Origin: Dyadobacter sp. CECT 9275
GTDB lineage: Bacteria > Bacteroidota > Bacteroidia > Cytophagales > Spirosomataceae
Direction: 5' to 3'
Length of the DNA: 64,000 nucleotides
Assembly: GCF_907164905.1 (NCBI RefSeq)
Contig: NZ_CAJRAF010000002.1
Span: 4,178,001 to 4,242,000, forward strand
The notes below the pieces were generated by a model. It saw only the letters and a list, made by a program, of their open reading frames with translations. It was not told where the DNA came from and ran no database searches. Within the stretch, counting starts at the first letter, position 1. The number at the start of each line of letters is the position of its first letter. This document shows, piece after piece, positions 31,288 through 40,286 of this stretch. Position numbers and translations under genes: made by a program.

Positions 31288-32103
31288 CTAGGGCAGGGGA
31301 ATCAGGCCATCTTTGAGGGGATCTTGTTCAATGGCCTGGGTAACTCTTTCAACAATGCGTTCAACAGACTCGTCGGGAGAGAAATGCATTGGTGCTTTGA
31401 AGTGGACGGTAATTTTGGTGTTGCGTTTTTTGAAACGTAAGCCTTTTTTATCAAATGCTCGTCGGAAACCATTGATCACCACCGGAATGACAATAGGATT
31501 ATGTTCTTTGATCAGGAAGCCGGTGCCTTTCCGTACCGGGGCAAATGGCTTGGTAGTACCTTGCGGAAAGCTCACAACCCACCCATGACGGAGTCCCATG
31601 CCTATTTTGTCCTGAGCGGCATTATCCAACTGGCGCTTCACATTCTCTCCATTGGCACGCCACGATCTGTCGATGGTGATGGCCCCACCCATACTGAACA
31701 GTCGTGGAATGATTCCGCCCTCTTTCATTGTTTCCGAAGCCGCCACATAATAACATCTTGCCCGGGGAGAAAAAAGGTAAAAAGGAGGTGAAATGGTATC
31801 TTTGTATCCCCACTTGGTGGCGCAGAAGATATGGTAAAAGGCAATGACGTCAGCAAAGTAAGTCTGGTGGTTAGACAGGAAAATAACACCATGATCCGGC
31901 AGGTCTACCAACTGGTCGCTGCCTTTGATACTGATCTTGTTTACGGCTGTATATCGGTAATAGGTGAACCAGCCAATGATAAATATAAAGAAGCGTTTGA
32001 TCGTCAGGTAATTGCCAAAAGGGTCCCGTTCAAAAATGCCCAAAAAATCGAGTCTTGCCAACCAGGGTGGCAGCAGGCTGTATGTTGTTTTTTTTGAAGT
32101 CAT
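31288..32103 (-). CDS. 1-acyl-sn-glycerol-3-phosphate acyltransferase (PlsC type)
   Basis: 271 residues. The acyltransferase motif NHQTYFAD (HxxxxD) is in the first third; the second motif reads FPQGTT, where most relatives have FPEGT. One hydrophobic segment near residue 35 anchors it to the membrane. It probably adds the second acyl chain in phospholipid synthesis or acylates a related lipid such as an ornithine lipid; the sequence does not decide. Confidence 0.88.
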   Translation of the reverse strand: MTSKKTTYSLLPPWLARLDFLGIFERDPFGNYLTIKRFFIFIIGWFTYYRYTAVNKISIKGSDQLVDLPDHGVIFLSNHQTYFADVIAFYHIFCATKWGYKDTISPPFYLFSPRARCYYVAASETMKEGGIIPRLFSMGGAITIDRSWRANGENVKRQLDNAAQDKIGMGLRHGWVVSFPQGTTKPFAPVRKGTGFLIKEHNPIVIPVVINGFRRAFDKKGLRFKKRNTKITVHFKAPMHFSPDESVERIVERVTQAIEQDPLKDGLIPLP

Positions 32104-32317
32104 TATTTAACAAATAACCCGGTTTGCGTTATAAAAGCAACTACTGCATTTTTCGTTACCTTTTGGATATTTCAGCGTAATTTATAAATTAATGTAAAGG
32201 CAAAGCAAAATTATTACGGGCAGTATAATATTTCTTCACTGGCATGGTTCTTTGATGGGGCAAATATTGGTGCTTACTTTGAAAAACTCACCCACGCTTA
32301 AATTTGTACATTTTAAT

Positions 32318-33793
32318 ATGAAAATGAAGATTCAATACAACATCCTTTTTTGTCTGGCGGCACTTGGAATGCTGGCGGGATGTTCGCGTAATCCGGTTAC
32401 CGGTAAGAAGGAAATTATATTTATGTCCCAGGAAAAGGAAATTGCCCTGGGTGCAGAATCCCACCCGTCGGTAGTTGCCACCATGGGGCTTTATGATGAC
32501 AAAAATCTTCAGGCCTTTATCAATGAAAAAGGACATGCTATGGCCAAGATTTCGCATCGGCCCGATTTACCCTATCAATTTTTTATAGTGGATTCGCCGG
32601 TTGTAAACGCTTTTGCGGTACCAGGGGGATATGTTTATTTTACCAGGGGTATCATGGCACATTTTAATAACGAAGCTGAATTTGCGGGAGTTTTGGGCCA
32701 TGAGATAGGGCATATTACCGCCAGGCATTCCGCCAGGCAGCAAACCACACAGATACTTGGGCAGGTAGGTTTAATGGCGGGTATGGTATTGTCCCCCCAA
32801 ATACGGGGCATGGCAGATCAGGCGCAGCAGGCGGTGGGTATGCTTCTTTTAAGTTACAGCCGGGAGCACGAAACCGAGTCGGATGAGATCGGTGTGCAGT
32901 ATTCAAGTAAAATCGGGTATGATGCGCATGAAATGGCCGACTTCTTTGGAACATTGAAGAAGATCAGTGAAAAAAGCGGACAGAGTATTCCAACGTTCCA
33001 GTCGACCCACCCGGATCCGGGCGACAGGCTAAAAAAGGTGGATGCCCTTGCCACCAAGTATCAGGCAGCGAATCCGGGAAAGTATAATGTCAACCGGGAT
33101 GCCTACCTGCGTAAAATCGAAGGGCTGATTTATGGCGTTGATCCGAAGCAAGGTTTTGTAGAAAACAATCAGTTCTATCACCCCGAACTCAGGTTTCAGT
33201 TTCCGGTACCGAGTGGCTGGCAATACGAAAACAGTCCTGTACAGTTTCAGATGGCACCCAAGGATGGAAAATCCATGATGTTGTTTACCCTTGCCGAAGG
33301 AAAAACACTGGAAGATGCCGCCCAGACGATTATCAAGAATTACAGTCTGCAAGTGTCTGAAAATAGCAAAACCACCATCAATGGTAATCCGGCGCTCGTA
33401 ATGGTATCCAAGCAGGTTCAGCAAAGCCAGGGCGGTCAGCAACAGGCCACCCAGACGGCCGAAAATACCACACAGGTTGCAACCTGGCTTATACAGTACA
33501 ATGGGAGTATCTATGCCATACATGGTGTGGCAACCGCTGGGTCCTTTGCAGCCAGTACAGGGCAGTTTAAAAATGTGGCGCAGGGATTCAAGTCCCTGAC
33601 AGACCCCAATATACTGGGAAGGCAGCCCGAGCGGGTTCGTATAAAAACGGTACAGAGAGAAGGTTCGCTTCGTGACGTACTCAAGGATTTGAATATGCCG
33701 GACAGTAAAATGGATGATCTGGCTATTATTAACGGAATGGATCTGAAGGATAGGGTAGAAAAAGGTTCGCTGATCAAAACGCTTGGAAGATAA
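32318..33793 (+). CDS. M48 family zinc metalloprotease, lipoprotein
   Basis: 491 residues from ATG 32318. The lipobox LAGC puts Cys22 as the lipidated residue. HEIGH is at residues 128-132 with the third ligand in the ESDEIG segment near 181. The catalytic domain is followed by a region with a Gln-rich stretch and a C-terminal domain that ends in a LysM-like LIKTLGR segment, as in BepA-like proteases. These proteins act in outer-membrane protein quality control. Confidence 0.9.
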   Translation: MKMKIQYNILFCLAALGMLAGCSRNPVTGKKEIIFMSQEKEIALGAESHPSVVATMGLYDDKNLQAFINEKGHAMAKISHRPDLPYQFFIVDSPVVNAFAVPGGYVYFTRGIMAHFNNEAEFAGVLGHEIGHITARHSARQQTTQILGQVGLMAGMVLSPQIRGMADQAQQAVGMLLLSYSREHETESDEIGVQYSSKIGYDAHEMADFFGTLKKISEKSGQSIPTFQSTHPDPGDRLKKVDALATKYQAANPGKYNVNRDAYLRKIEGLIYGVDPKQGFVENNQFYHPELRFQFPVPSGWQYENSPVQFQMAPKDGKSMMLFTLAEGKTLEDAAQTIIKNYSLQVSENSKTTINGNPALVMVSKQVQQSQGGQQQATQTAENTTQVATWLIQYNGSIYAIHGVATAGSFAASTGQFKNVAQGFKSLTDPNILGRQPERVRIKTVQREGSLRDVLKDLNMPDSKMDDLAIINGMDLKDRVEKGSLIKTLGR

Positions 33794-33815
33794 TAATTTA
33801 AGGGAAGGTTCAGAA

Positions 33816-33849
33816 CGGTCCGTTGTGTGATACGACGGGCCTTTTTTTT
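33816..33849 (+). terminator. Rho-independent terminator
   Basis: GGTCCGT (33817-33823) pairs with ACGGGCC (33835-33841) with one G-T pair, followed by eight T residues. It separates the protease from the efflux operon. Confidence 0.85.
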
Positions 33850-33919
33850 GTTTTCTAAACCGGAGTAAATTATACTTAATCAAGAATCGTATGGTTTTCA
33901 GGAATTTCTATTAATAAAA

Positions 33920-33951
33920 TTTGGTTGATACATCAACTTAAAATACTTTTG
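33920..33951 (+). promoter_or_regulatory. marR promoter with operator between its boxes
   Basis: TTTG at 33920-33923 (-33) and TACTTTTG at 33944-33951 (-7) match the Bacteroidetes promoter at 20 bases spacing. The palindrome GTTGATACATCAAC at 33924-33937 lies between them, where a bound repressor would block polymerase. The same palindrome recurs before the tolC gene. Transcription should begin near 33955, almost exactly at the first possible marR ATG. Confidence 0.7.
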
Positions 33952-33955
33952 CGTT

Positions 33956-34429
33956 ATGAATGTTACATCCCTAAATAATGATGGCCAGGCAGGCAGGCAG
34001 GAAATGAAGGACACACTTCAATTTAAACTCGGCAATGTTACCCGGCTTGTATTTAAGAAAATGAATTCGGAGCTGGTACAGGAAGGAATTCCGGTAATGG
34101 CAGAGCAGGTACCTATCCTTATGGTAGTATATTTCAAAGAACACGATATTACCCAGCAGGACATTGCAAACGTACTTCAGAAGGATAAAGCAGGTATACA
34201 GCGTTCTGTGCAAACATTGACGAAGGATGGATTTCTCCGGATAGAAAGTGACATAGAGGATAAAAGAAAGAATATCATTTCGCTTACAGCCAGTGGTAAG
34301 TTTGTTTGTGAGAAAATTCAGGCACTGGCAATCAGCTTTAATAATCAGATCATGGAGCATTTTACCGAAGAGGAGCGCATCACTTTTTTGTCCTTTCTGA
34401 ACAGAGTTGCAGGCATTATTGAAAAATAA
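33956..34429 (+). CDS. MarR family transcriptional regulator
   Basis: 157 residues with a winged helix-turn-helix: TQQDIANVLQKDKAGIQRSVQTL followed by the wing residues ESDIEDKRKNIISLT, where D and R are the family's conserved wing pair. It is the first gene of a likely self-regulated efflux locus and is probably a repressor that lets go on ligand binding. If transcription starts near 33955 the ATG at 33956 would be leaderless; ATG 34004, preceded by a CAGG repeat that looks like a ribosome-binding site, is a good alternative. Confidence 0.9.
   Translation: MNVTSLNNDGQAGRQEMKDTLQFKLGNVTRLVFKKMNSELVQEGIPVMAEQVPILMVVYFKEHDITQQDIANVLQKDKAGIQRSVQTLTKDGFLRIESDIEDKRKNIISLTASGKFVCEKIQALAISFNNQIMEHFTEEERITFLSFLNRVAGIIEK
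33986..34001 (+). repeat. Four-unit CAGG tandem repeat inside marR start region
   Basis: Four perfect copies of CAGG lie between the two candidate marR start codons. Length change by one unit would shift the frame if the first ATG is used, or alter the leader if the second is used. Confidence 0.75.
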
Positions 34430-34447
34430 AAAATTTATATATATATA

Positions 34448-34476
34448 GTTGATATATCACCAGTAGATGTATCAAC
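34448..34476. promoter_or_regulatory. Paired MarR operators before tolC
   Basis: GTTGATATATCACC (34448-34461) and GTAGATGTATCAAC (34463-34476) each match GTTGATnnATCAAC with one mismatch. Their outer half-sites are exact, and together they form a perfect 10-base inverted repeat ATAGTTGATA/TATCAACTAT with a 15-base spacer. They lie 35-63 bases before the tolC ATG. Confidence 0.75.
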
Positions 34477-34510
34477 TATCGGAACAATTAGCCACAATAA
34501 ATTAAAACAA

Positions 34511-35845
34511 ATGAAAACGAATAGGATTATTGCAATCCTGGGTTTATTGACCCTCGGCAATCTGGCCCATGCCCAAACCAGGTTGAGTTTAAAGGAATGT
34601 ATCAATTACGGGCTCAAGAATAACAGTAATGTTAAAATGGCACAGTACAAGGAAGGAGTAGCTGCGCAGCAGTCGCGGGAGGCCCTTTCCGGCTACCTGC
34701 CGCAGGTGAACGCCACGGGTATGCTGGACGACAATATCAAGCTGCAGTCGACGGTAATTCCTGCTGGCGTTTTCGGTTCTACCGAAGACCGCCGTATCAC
34801 CCTGGGCAGTAAGTATTCGTCCAATATATCAGCCCAGGCAGACCAGGTACTGTTTGATCAGGCACTTCTTACAGGTTTGAAAGCCAACAAGCCGAATATT
34901 GAAAATGCGGCTCTGAATGCTCAGAAAGTAAAAGAAAACATCATTTACAATGTGGCTAACAATTACTATCAGGTATTTGTAACCAATCAGCAGATCGCTC
35001 TTTTAAAAGATAATCTTGACAAAACACAGAAAATCCTGGCTGTGTTGCAGTTGCAACTGGATAATGGGGTGATCAAAAAAGTGGACTTTGACAGAACCCA
35101 AGTGAGCCTTAACAACATTAAGTCGCAGCTTACCCTGGCAGAAAGCAATCTGACGCTGGCACAGAATCAATTGAAATTTCAGATGGGTATGCCCATGAAT
35201 GAACAAATTGAACTGACGGACAATCCGCTTAACAAACCATTTCAGGTATTTGAGCCGGGTGTTTTTGATCCTTCCAATCTCACTGATTTTAAAACGCAGC
35301 AGGTCAATATGCAACTGCAGGGTATCGAAAAAGACAGGATCCGTGCTGGGTATCTGCCAAAGGTATCCGTTTATGGGCGGTATGGTTTCCAGGCGCTGGG
35401 GAATAACCTGGGAGATTCATGGGGTAACTGGTTCAGTTTTGGGGCAATCGGCCTTAAGCTGACCATTCCGATCTTCGACAGCTTTAAAAGGGATGCACAG
35501 TACAAACAGGCCGATCTGAACCTGATGACCCAAAATGAGCAACTGAAGTTGAATGTGCAGAACTATGAATTACAAAATCATAATGCAACCACTCAGCTCC
35601 AGAAGGCCCGATTGAATTTGTCGAGCGATGAAAATAATGTTAGCCTCGCCAAAGAGGTTTACGACGTAACGTCCCTGCAGTATAAGGAAGGTACCGTTCC
35701 GCTGTCAGATCTGCTGAATGCAGAGACCTCCTACAAGGAGGCGCAGAGTAATTACATCAATTCGATGCTGAGCTATTATCAGGCACAGCTGAGTATCGAG
35801 CAGTCTCAGGGAACCTTGTTATCCTTTTTGTCTGAGTTGCCATAA
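34511..35845 (+). CDS. TolC family outer-membrane efflux protein
   Basis: 444 residues with a signal peptide (ends near NLAHAQ) and the repeated alpha-helical hairpins of TolC: LSLKECINYGLKNNSNVKMA at the start, repeated long coiled stretches, and a second repeat beginning near residue 290. It forms the outer-membrane channel of a tripartite efflux pump with the adaptor and RND permease that follow at 84 and 49 bases. Confidence 0.92.
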   Translation: MKTNRIIAILGLLTLGNLAHAQTRLSLKECINYGLKNNSNVKMAQYKEGVAAQQSREALSGYLPQVNATGMLDDNIKLQSTVIPAGVFGSTEDRRITLGSKYSSNISAQADQVLFDQALLTGLKANKPNIENAALNAQKVKENIIYNVANNYYQVFVTNQQIALLKDNLDKTQKILAVLQLQLDNGVIKKVDFDRTQVSLNNIKSQLTLAESNLTLAQNQLKFQMGMPMNEQIELTDNPLNKPFQVFEPGVFDPSNLTDFKTQQVNMQLQGIEKDRIRAGYLPKVSVYGRYGFQALGNNLGDSWGNWFSFGAIGLKLTIPIFDSFKRDAQYKQADLNLMTQNEQLKLNVQNYELQNHNATTQLQKARLNLSSDENNVSLAKEVYDVTSLQYKEGTVPLSDLLNAETSYKEAQSNYINSMLSYYQAQLSIEQSQGTLLSFLSELP

Positions 35846-35929
35846 AGGGCTGGCAGCGCTGATAAAGCAGCAAAATTCAGGAAGTATTCTAAAAATCAAA
35901 ATATTATAAGTTTCGTAAAACATTAGATC

Positions 35930-36982
35930 ATGAAAAAGAAATTATTAGTAATAGGTGCTGTGATACTGATTGGTTTCCTGATCGGATACCGGCTGGTTGC
36001 AAACAAAGCCAAAATTGATGAAAAAAATAAGATGCCGGAAAACAAGAATACCAGCATTCCGGTGACGGTTTCGGTGGTGGCCGAGGCGAACGCCGACCAG
36101 CAGCTGACACGTACCGGCAGCCTGATTCCTTTTAAACAGGCGGATATTATGGCGACTTCTGCCGGTAAGGTGATTTCTGTGAAGTATGAGCTGGGTAGTT
36201 ATGTAAAAAAAGGTGCTACGGTTGTCAGCGTTGACAGCCGTTTGAAAGAGCTTACTCTCCAGGCTACGGAATTGAATATCAATAAACTGAAAAAAGATAC
36301 CGACCGCTACTCCAAACTGCTGGCGGGTAATGCGGCAACTGAGATTCAGGTTAACGATACTAAGTATAACTATGAAAATGCATTGAATCAGGCTGAGCAA
36401 ATCAAACAGCAGATCAGTGATGCGACGGTGGAGGCACCCATCAGTGGAAGGATCATTAAAAAGAACATTGAGCCCGGGGAATATGTGAATGTAGGTACTT
36501 CGCTGGGTACTATTCTTGATGTATCCCGCCTTAAAGTACAGGTCATGATCAGTGAAAATGATGTTTACAAGTTGAAGGAAGGGCAGCATGTGAAGGTGAA
36601 AACGGATATTTACCCTGACAAAACCATTGACGGTACCATTTCATATATTGCTCCCCAGGGCGATGAGTCCCATAACTACCCGGTTGAGCTGGTAATCACC
36701 AACTCGGATCAACTGCGTGCCGGAACATTTGTTACTGTATCATTCCCTCAGAAATCCGCCCAAAAAACTTTGCAGATACCCCGGAGTGCACTGGTGGAAA
36801 GCATCCGTAATCCATACGTGTATGTGGTAGAAGGAAAGATCGCCCGTCAGCGTAAGATTGAAGTGGGACGTGAACTTGGAGATAATATTGAAGTACTGTC
36901 TGGACTGGCGACCGGTGAAACCGTTATCACCAGCGGGCAGATTAATTTGAGCGAGGGTGCTGCGGTTCAGGTAACCAAATAG
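35930..36982 (+). CDS. RND efflux periplasmic adaptor (membrane fusion protein)
   Basis: 350 residues. An N-terminal anchor (LLVIGAVILIGFLIGYRLV) is followed by a lipoyl-like half motif (AGKVISVKYELGSYVKKGATV), an alpha-helical hairpin, the second lipoyl half (VEAPISGRIIKKNIEPGEYV) and the beta-barrel and membrane-proximal domains. No lipobox is seen, so it is probably held by its N-terminal helix. It links the RND pump to TolC. Confidence 0.93.
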   Translation: MKKKLLVIGAVILIGFLIGYRLVANKAKIDEKNKMPENKNTSIPVTVSVVAEANADQQLTRTGSLIPFKQADIMATSAGKVISVKYELGSYVKKGATVVSVDSRLKELTLQATELNINKLKKDTDRYSKLLAGNAATEIQVNDTKYNYENALNQAEQIKQQISDATVEAPISGRIIKKNIEPGEYVNVGTSLGTILDVSRLKVQVMISENDVYKLKEGQHVKVKTDIYPDKTIDGTISYIAPQGDESHNYPVELVITNSDQLRAGTFVTVSFPQKSAQKTLQIPRSALVESIRNPYVYVVEGKIARQRKIEVGRELGDNIEVLSGLATGETVITSGQINLSEGAAVQVTK

Positions 36983-37031
36983 AGGACGGAAGCAGTTCCG
37001 GCGTTTAATCATTAAAATCCCATATTTTGCC

Positions 37032-40000
37032 ATGTCAATTACAGAAGTAGCCGTAAAAAGACCGCTCTTCATCACGGTAGTATTCACAGTGCTGATACTA
37101 TTTGGATTGATCAGCTATAATCAATTGTCTTACAATCTTTTGCCGAAATTTGAAGCAAACGTTGTGAGCGTCATGACAACCTATCGCGGTGCGGGTGCCG
37201 ATGAGGTTGAAACCAATGTTACCAAACACATCGAAGATGCGGTGTCGGCTATTGAAGGCCTTGACCAGATCAACTCTACTTCGCAGGAAGGGGTTTCATC
37301 GGTGATTATTCAATTGAAGCAGGGTATCAGTGTGGATCTTGCACAGCAGGAGGCACAGCGGAAAGTGGAGCAGGTGATCTCTCTGTTGCCAGATGATGCA
37401 GACCGTCCTGTGATCAATAAATTCTCTACCGACGAAATTCCGGTATTGAGGATGGGGGTTACGGCGGACCTTTCGCCTTCGGAACTGTATGATCTGATCG
37501 ACGATAAATTGAAACCGCAGCTTTCCAATGTTGCGGGTGTGGGCCAGGTGACGGTGATTGGTGGAAGTGAGCGTCAGATTCAGGTCAATATTAGCCAGGA
37601 TAAGTTAAAAGGATACAGGCTTTCGATCGGGCAGGTAGCCAATGCGATCAATAGCGCAAATACTTCATACCCGGCCGGTCAGGTAAAAACCCAGGAGGAT
37701 CAGCTTTCCATCCGGTTTGATGCCAAGCTGACAACCGTGGAAAATCTTCGCAATATCATCATTGGACGTTCTGCAAGTGGCGGCCAGGTTTTCCTGAAAG
37801 ATGTTGCCGAAGTTTTTGACGGAGTGGCCGATGCTACCGCCGTAAACCATATCAACGGCCGGCCTTCCGTTGCTTTGCAGATTCAGAAACAGTCGGACGC
37901 CAATGCAGTGGAGGTAAGTAAGTTCACCAGAGAGCGGCTGACCAATCTGGAAAAGCAATATCAATCTGTTAATCTGAAATTTAATATTGCCTCAGATCAG
38001 TCGATCTATACGCTGGCTTCTGCTGATGCGGTTGTTTTTGACCTTGGGCTGGCGGTTATGATCGTGTCGGTTGTCATGCTTCTTTTCCTGCACAGTTTCA
38101 GAAGTTCCATGTTCATTTTGGTGGCGCTGCCATCTTCCATGATTCCGACCTTTATCCTGATGAATGTACTGGGTTTTTCGCTTAATCTGATGACCCTCAT
38201 GGCCCTTTCACTTGTGGTGGGTATCCTGGTGGATGATTCCATCGTGGTACTGGAAAATATTAACCGCCATATGGAAATGGGGAAAAGCAAATTCAGGGCA
38301 GCCCTGGACGGACGGAGCGAAATTGGATTTACCGCTCTGGCTATCACCCTGGTAGACGTGGTGGTGTTTGTGCCCCTTGCGCTTACTTCCGGGCTGATCG
38401 GCAATATCTTGCGTGAGTTTTCACTGGTGGTTGTTTTCTCAACACTAATGAGCCTGATGGTATCTTTTACGCTCACGCCTTTGCTTGCATCCCGCTTCGG
38501 GAAAGTGGAGGTCCTGGATAAAAACAGCCTGTGGGGAAAACTGAATATCGGTTTTGAAAATTTTCTGGATCGTATTAAAGAGGAATATGGTAAGCTGCTC
38601 ACCTGGGTACTTGGCCATAAAAGATACATTTTCCTGTTATCCATGATCCTGATCGTCGGCTCCATTGCGCTTGTGCCGGGAGGATATATTGGTGCAGCCT
38701 TTATGCAGCAAAGTGATCGGGGTGAACTTGCCGTAACCCTCGAACTTGCCCCCACGGTTTCAATTTATCAGACCAACCAGCTCACTCAAAAAGTTGAGAA
38801 GATATTGCTGGAGAAGAAGGAGGTAACCAAGGTATTCACCAATGTCGGTTACAGCAGCAATGGGCTGGGGACCACCTCAAACAGTAACCTGGCCAGCTTG
38901 ACCGTTCAGTTGGTTGATAAAAAGGACAGAGCGTTTTCAGCGGAGGAATTCGGTACCAAAATTCAGAAGGAGATCCTCCAGATACCCGGTGTAAAAGTGA
39001 CCGTTGCGCCTACTTCTATCACGGGAAATGCCAACCAGGCACCTATCCAGGTGGCCGTAAAAGGTACGGACATGGCCGTGATCCGTAAAACAGCTGCGCA
39101 GGTTAAAGATATCGTAGCTTCTATCCCGGGATCATCCAATGTGGATTATTCCGTAGATGACCCCAAACCTGAAATTGGCGTGACGCTGGACCGTGAAAAA
39201 ATGTCACAACTGGGTATCAACGCCTCCGAGGTGGGTATTGCGCTGCAAACGGCTTTCCGCGGTGATGACCGTTCCAAGTTCAAGCAAAACGGTAAGGAGT
39301 ATGATATCATGATCAGCCTCGATAAATTTGATCGCTCCCGGGCAGATGACATCCGGCACCTGACCTTTGTAAATGCGAACGGACAGACTTTTGAGCTTTC
39401 ACAATTTGCTACCATTAAGGAAGGGATGGGAGAAAGTGTACTTGAACGTATCGACAGGCTTTCGTCCATTACCATCAATTCCCAGGTTGTTGGCCGTCCG
39501 TCAGGGTCGATCGGTGCTGATATCCAGAAGAAAATGGAGACTTTCAAGCTCCCTGAGGGCGTGAGTATTGAATACCGCGGAGATCTTAAGAACCAGGCCG
39601 ATGCCTTTGGCAGCCTTGGGATGGCACTTATTTTGGGTATTGTGCTGATATACCTTATTATGGTAGCACTTTACGAGAGTCTGGTATATCCCTTTGTGGT
39701 ACTTTTCTCCATTCCCGTTGCGCTGGTTGGTGCACTCACCGCTCTCGCTCTGGCCATGGAAAGCCTCACCATATTCTCAATCGTGGGTATGATCATGTTA
39801 CTGGGGCTGGTTGCTAAAAATGCGATTTTAATTGTGGATTTCACCAACCAGTTAAAAGAAGAGGGCCACGGTCTTAAAGAAGCGTTGGTGGAAGCAGGAA
39901 AGGAACGTCTGAGGCCCATACTCATGACAACCATTGCGATGATCGCCGGGATGTTGCCGATAGCCCTGGCTTCCGGTGACGGAGCCGAAGTGAAAAATGG

Positions 40001-40151
40001 TATGGCCTGGGTTATTATTGGAGGCTTAACAAGCTCGCTGCTGCTTACCTTGCTGCTTGTACCCAGCGTTTATTATGTAGTGGATAAAATTAAAGAACGT
40101 TTAACGAGACGTTCAGGTAGAAAAAAAGAAGAGCTAATGCTGGAAGTTTAA
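37032..40151 (+). CDS. RND efflux permease (AcrB/MexF-like)
   Basis: 1039 residues, the usual RND length. Twelve membrane segments with two large periplasmic loops are visible, and the family motif GADEVETNVTKHIEDAVS lies after the first helix. The charged proton-relay residues occur in helix 4 (LVVGILVDDSIVVLENINRHME, two Asp). The substrate could be drug, detergent or a lipid-like molecule; it is most likely the MarR ligand or a relative. Last gene of the marR-tolC-adaptor-RND operon. Confidence 0.95.
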   Translation: MSITEVAVKRPLFITVVFTVLILFGLISYNQLSYNLLPKFEANVVSVMTTYRGAGADEVETNVTKHIEDAVSAIEGLDQINSTSQEGVSSVIIQLKQGISVDLAQQEAQRKVEQVISLLPDDADRPVINKFSTDEIPVLRMGVTADLSPSELYDLIDDKLKPQLSNVAGVGQVTVIGGSERQIQVNISQDKLKGYRLSIGQVANAINSANTSYPAGQVKTQEDQLSIRFDAKLTTVENLRNIIIGRSASGGQVFLKDVAEVFDGVADATAVNHINGRPSVALQIQKQSDANAVEVSKFTRERLTNLEKQYQSVNLKFNIASDQSIYTLASADAVVFDLGLAVMIVSVVMLLFLHSFRSSMFILVALPSSMIPTFILMNVLGFSLNLMTLMALSLVVGILVDDSIVVLENINRHMEMGKSKFRAALDGRSEIGFTALAITLVDVVVFVPLALTSGLIGNILREFSLVVVFSTLMSLMVSFTLTPLLASRFGKVEVLDKNSLWGKLNIGFENFLDRIKEEYGKLLTWVLGHKRYIFLLSMILIVGSIALVPGGYIGAAFMQQSDRGELAVTLELAPTVSIYQTNQLTQKVEKILLEKKEVTKVFTNVGYSSNGLGTTSNSNLASLTVQLVDKKDRAFSAEEFGTKIQKEILQIPGVKVTVAPTSITGNANQAPIQVAVKGTDMAVIRKTAAQVKDIVASIPGSSNVDYSVDDPKPEIGVTLDREKMSQLGINASEVGIALQTAFRGDDRSKFKQNGKEYDIMISLDKFDRSRADDIRHLTFVNANGQTFELSQFATIKEGMGESVLERIDRLSSITINSQVVGRPSGSIGADIQKKMETFKLPEGVSIEYRGDLKNQADAFGSLGMALILGIVLIYLIMVALYESLVYPFVVLFSIPVALVGALTALALAMESLTIFSIVGMIMLLGLVAKNAILIVDFTNQLKEEGHGLKEALVEAGKERLRPILMTTIAMIAGMLPIALASGDGAEVKNGMAWVIIGGLTSSLLLTLLLVPSVYYVVDKIKERLTRRSGRKKEELMLEV

Positions 40152-40170
40152 TTGTTGTTTATATTTTTTT

Positions 40171-40213
40171 CATCCCTGCTGAGTTAACATCATTTGTTAG
40201 ATCGGCAGGGATG
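40171..40213. terminator. Hairpin between RND permease and dsbD
   Basis: CATCCCTGC (40171-40179) and GCAGGGATG (40205-40213) form a perfect 9-base stem, extended by three weaker pairs, with a T-rich stretch on either side. Placed between two convergent genes, it can terminate both. Confidence 0.65.
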
Positions 40214-40286
40214 GTTTGTTTTGAAGGGGTGCCTTCACTAACCTCTGAGGTAAACCTGGAGTAGAAACGTCCCGGTCTTTCATCGC

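Noticed and set aside
33029..33883. 284-codon minus-strand frame
   Set aside because: Antisense to the M48 protease and running through its terminator.
34436..34447. TA dinucleotide run before tolC
   Set aside because: Short and AT-rich; explained by promoter-type composition next to the operators.
38006..38755. 249-codon minus-strand frame
   Set aside because: Antisense to the RND permease, with Ser/Arg-rich shadow composition.
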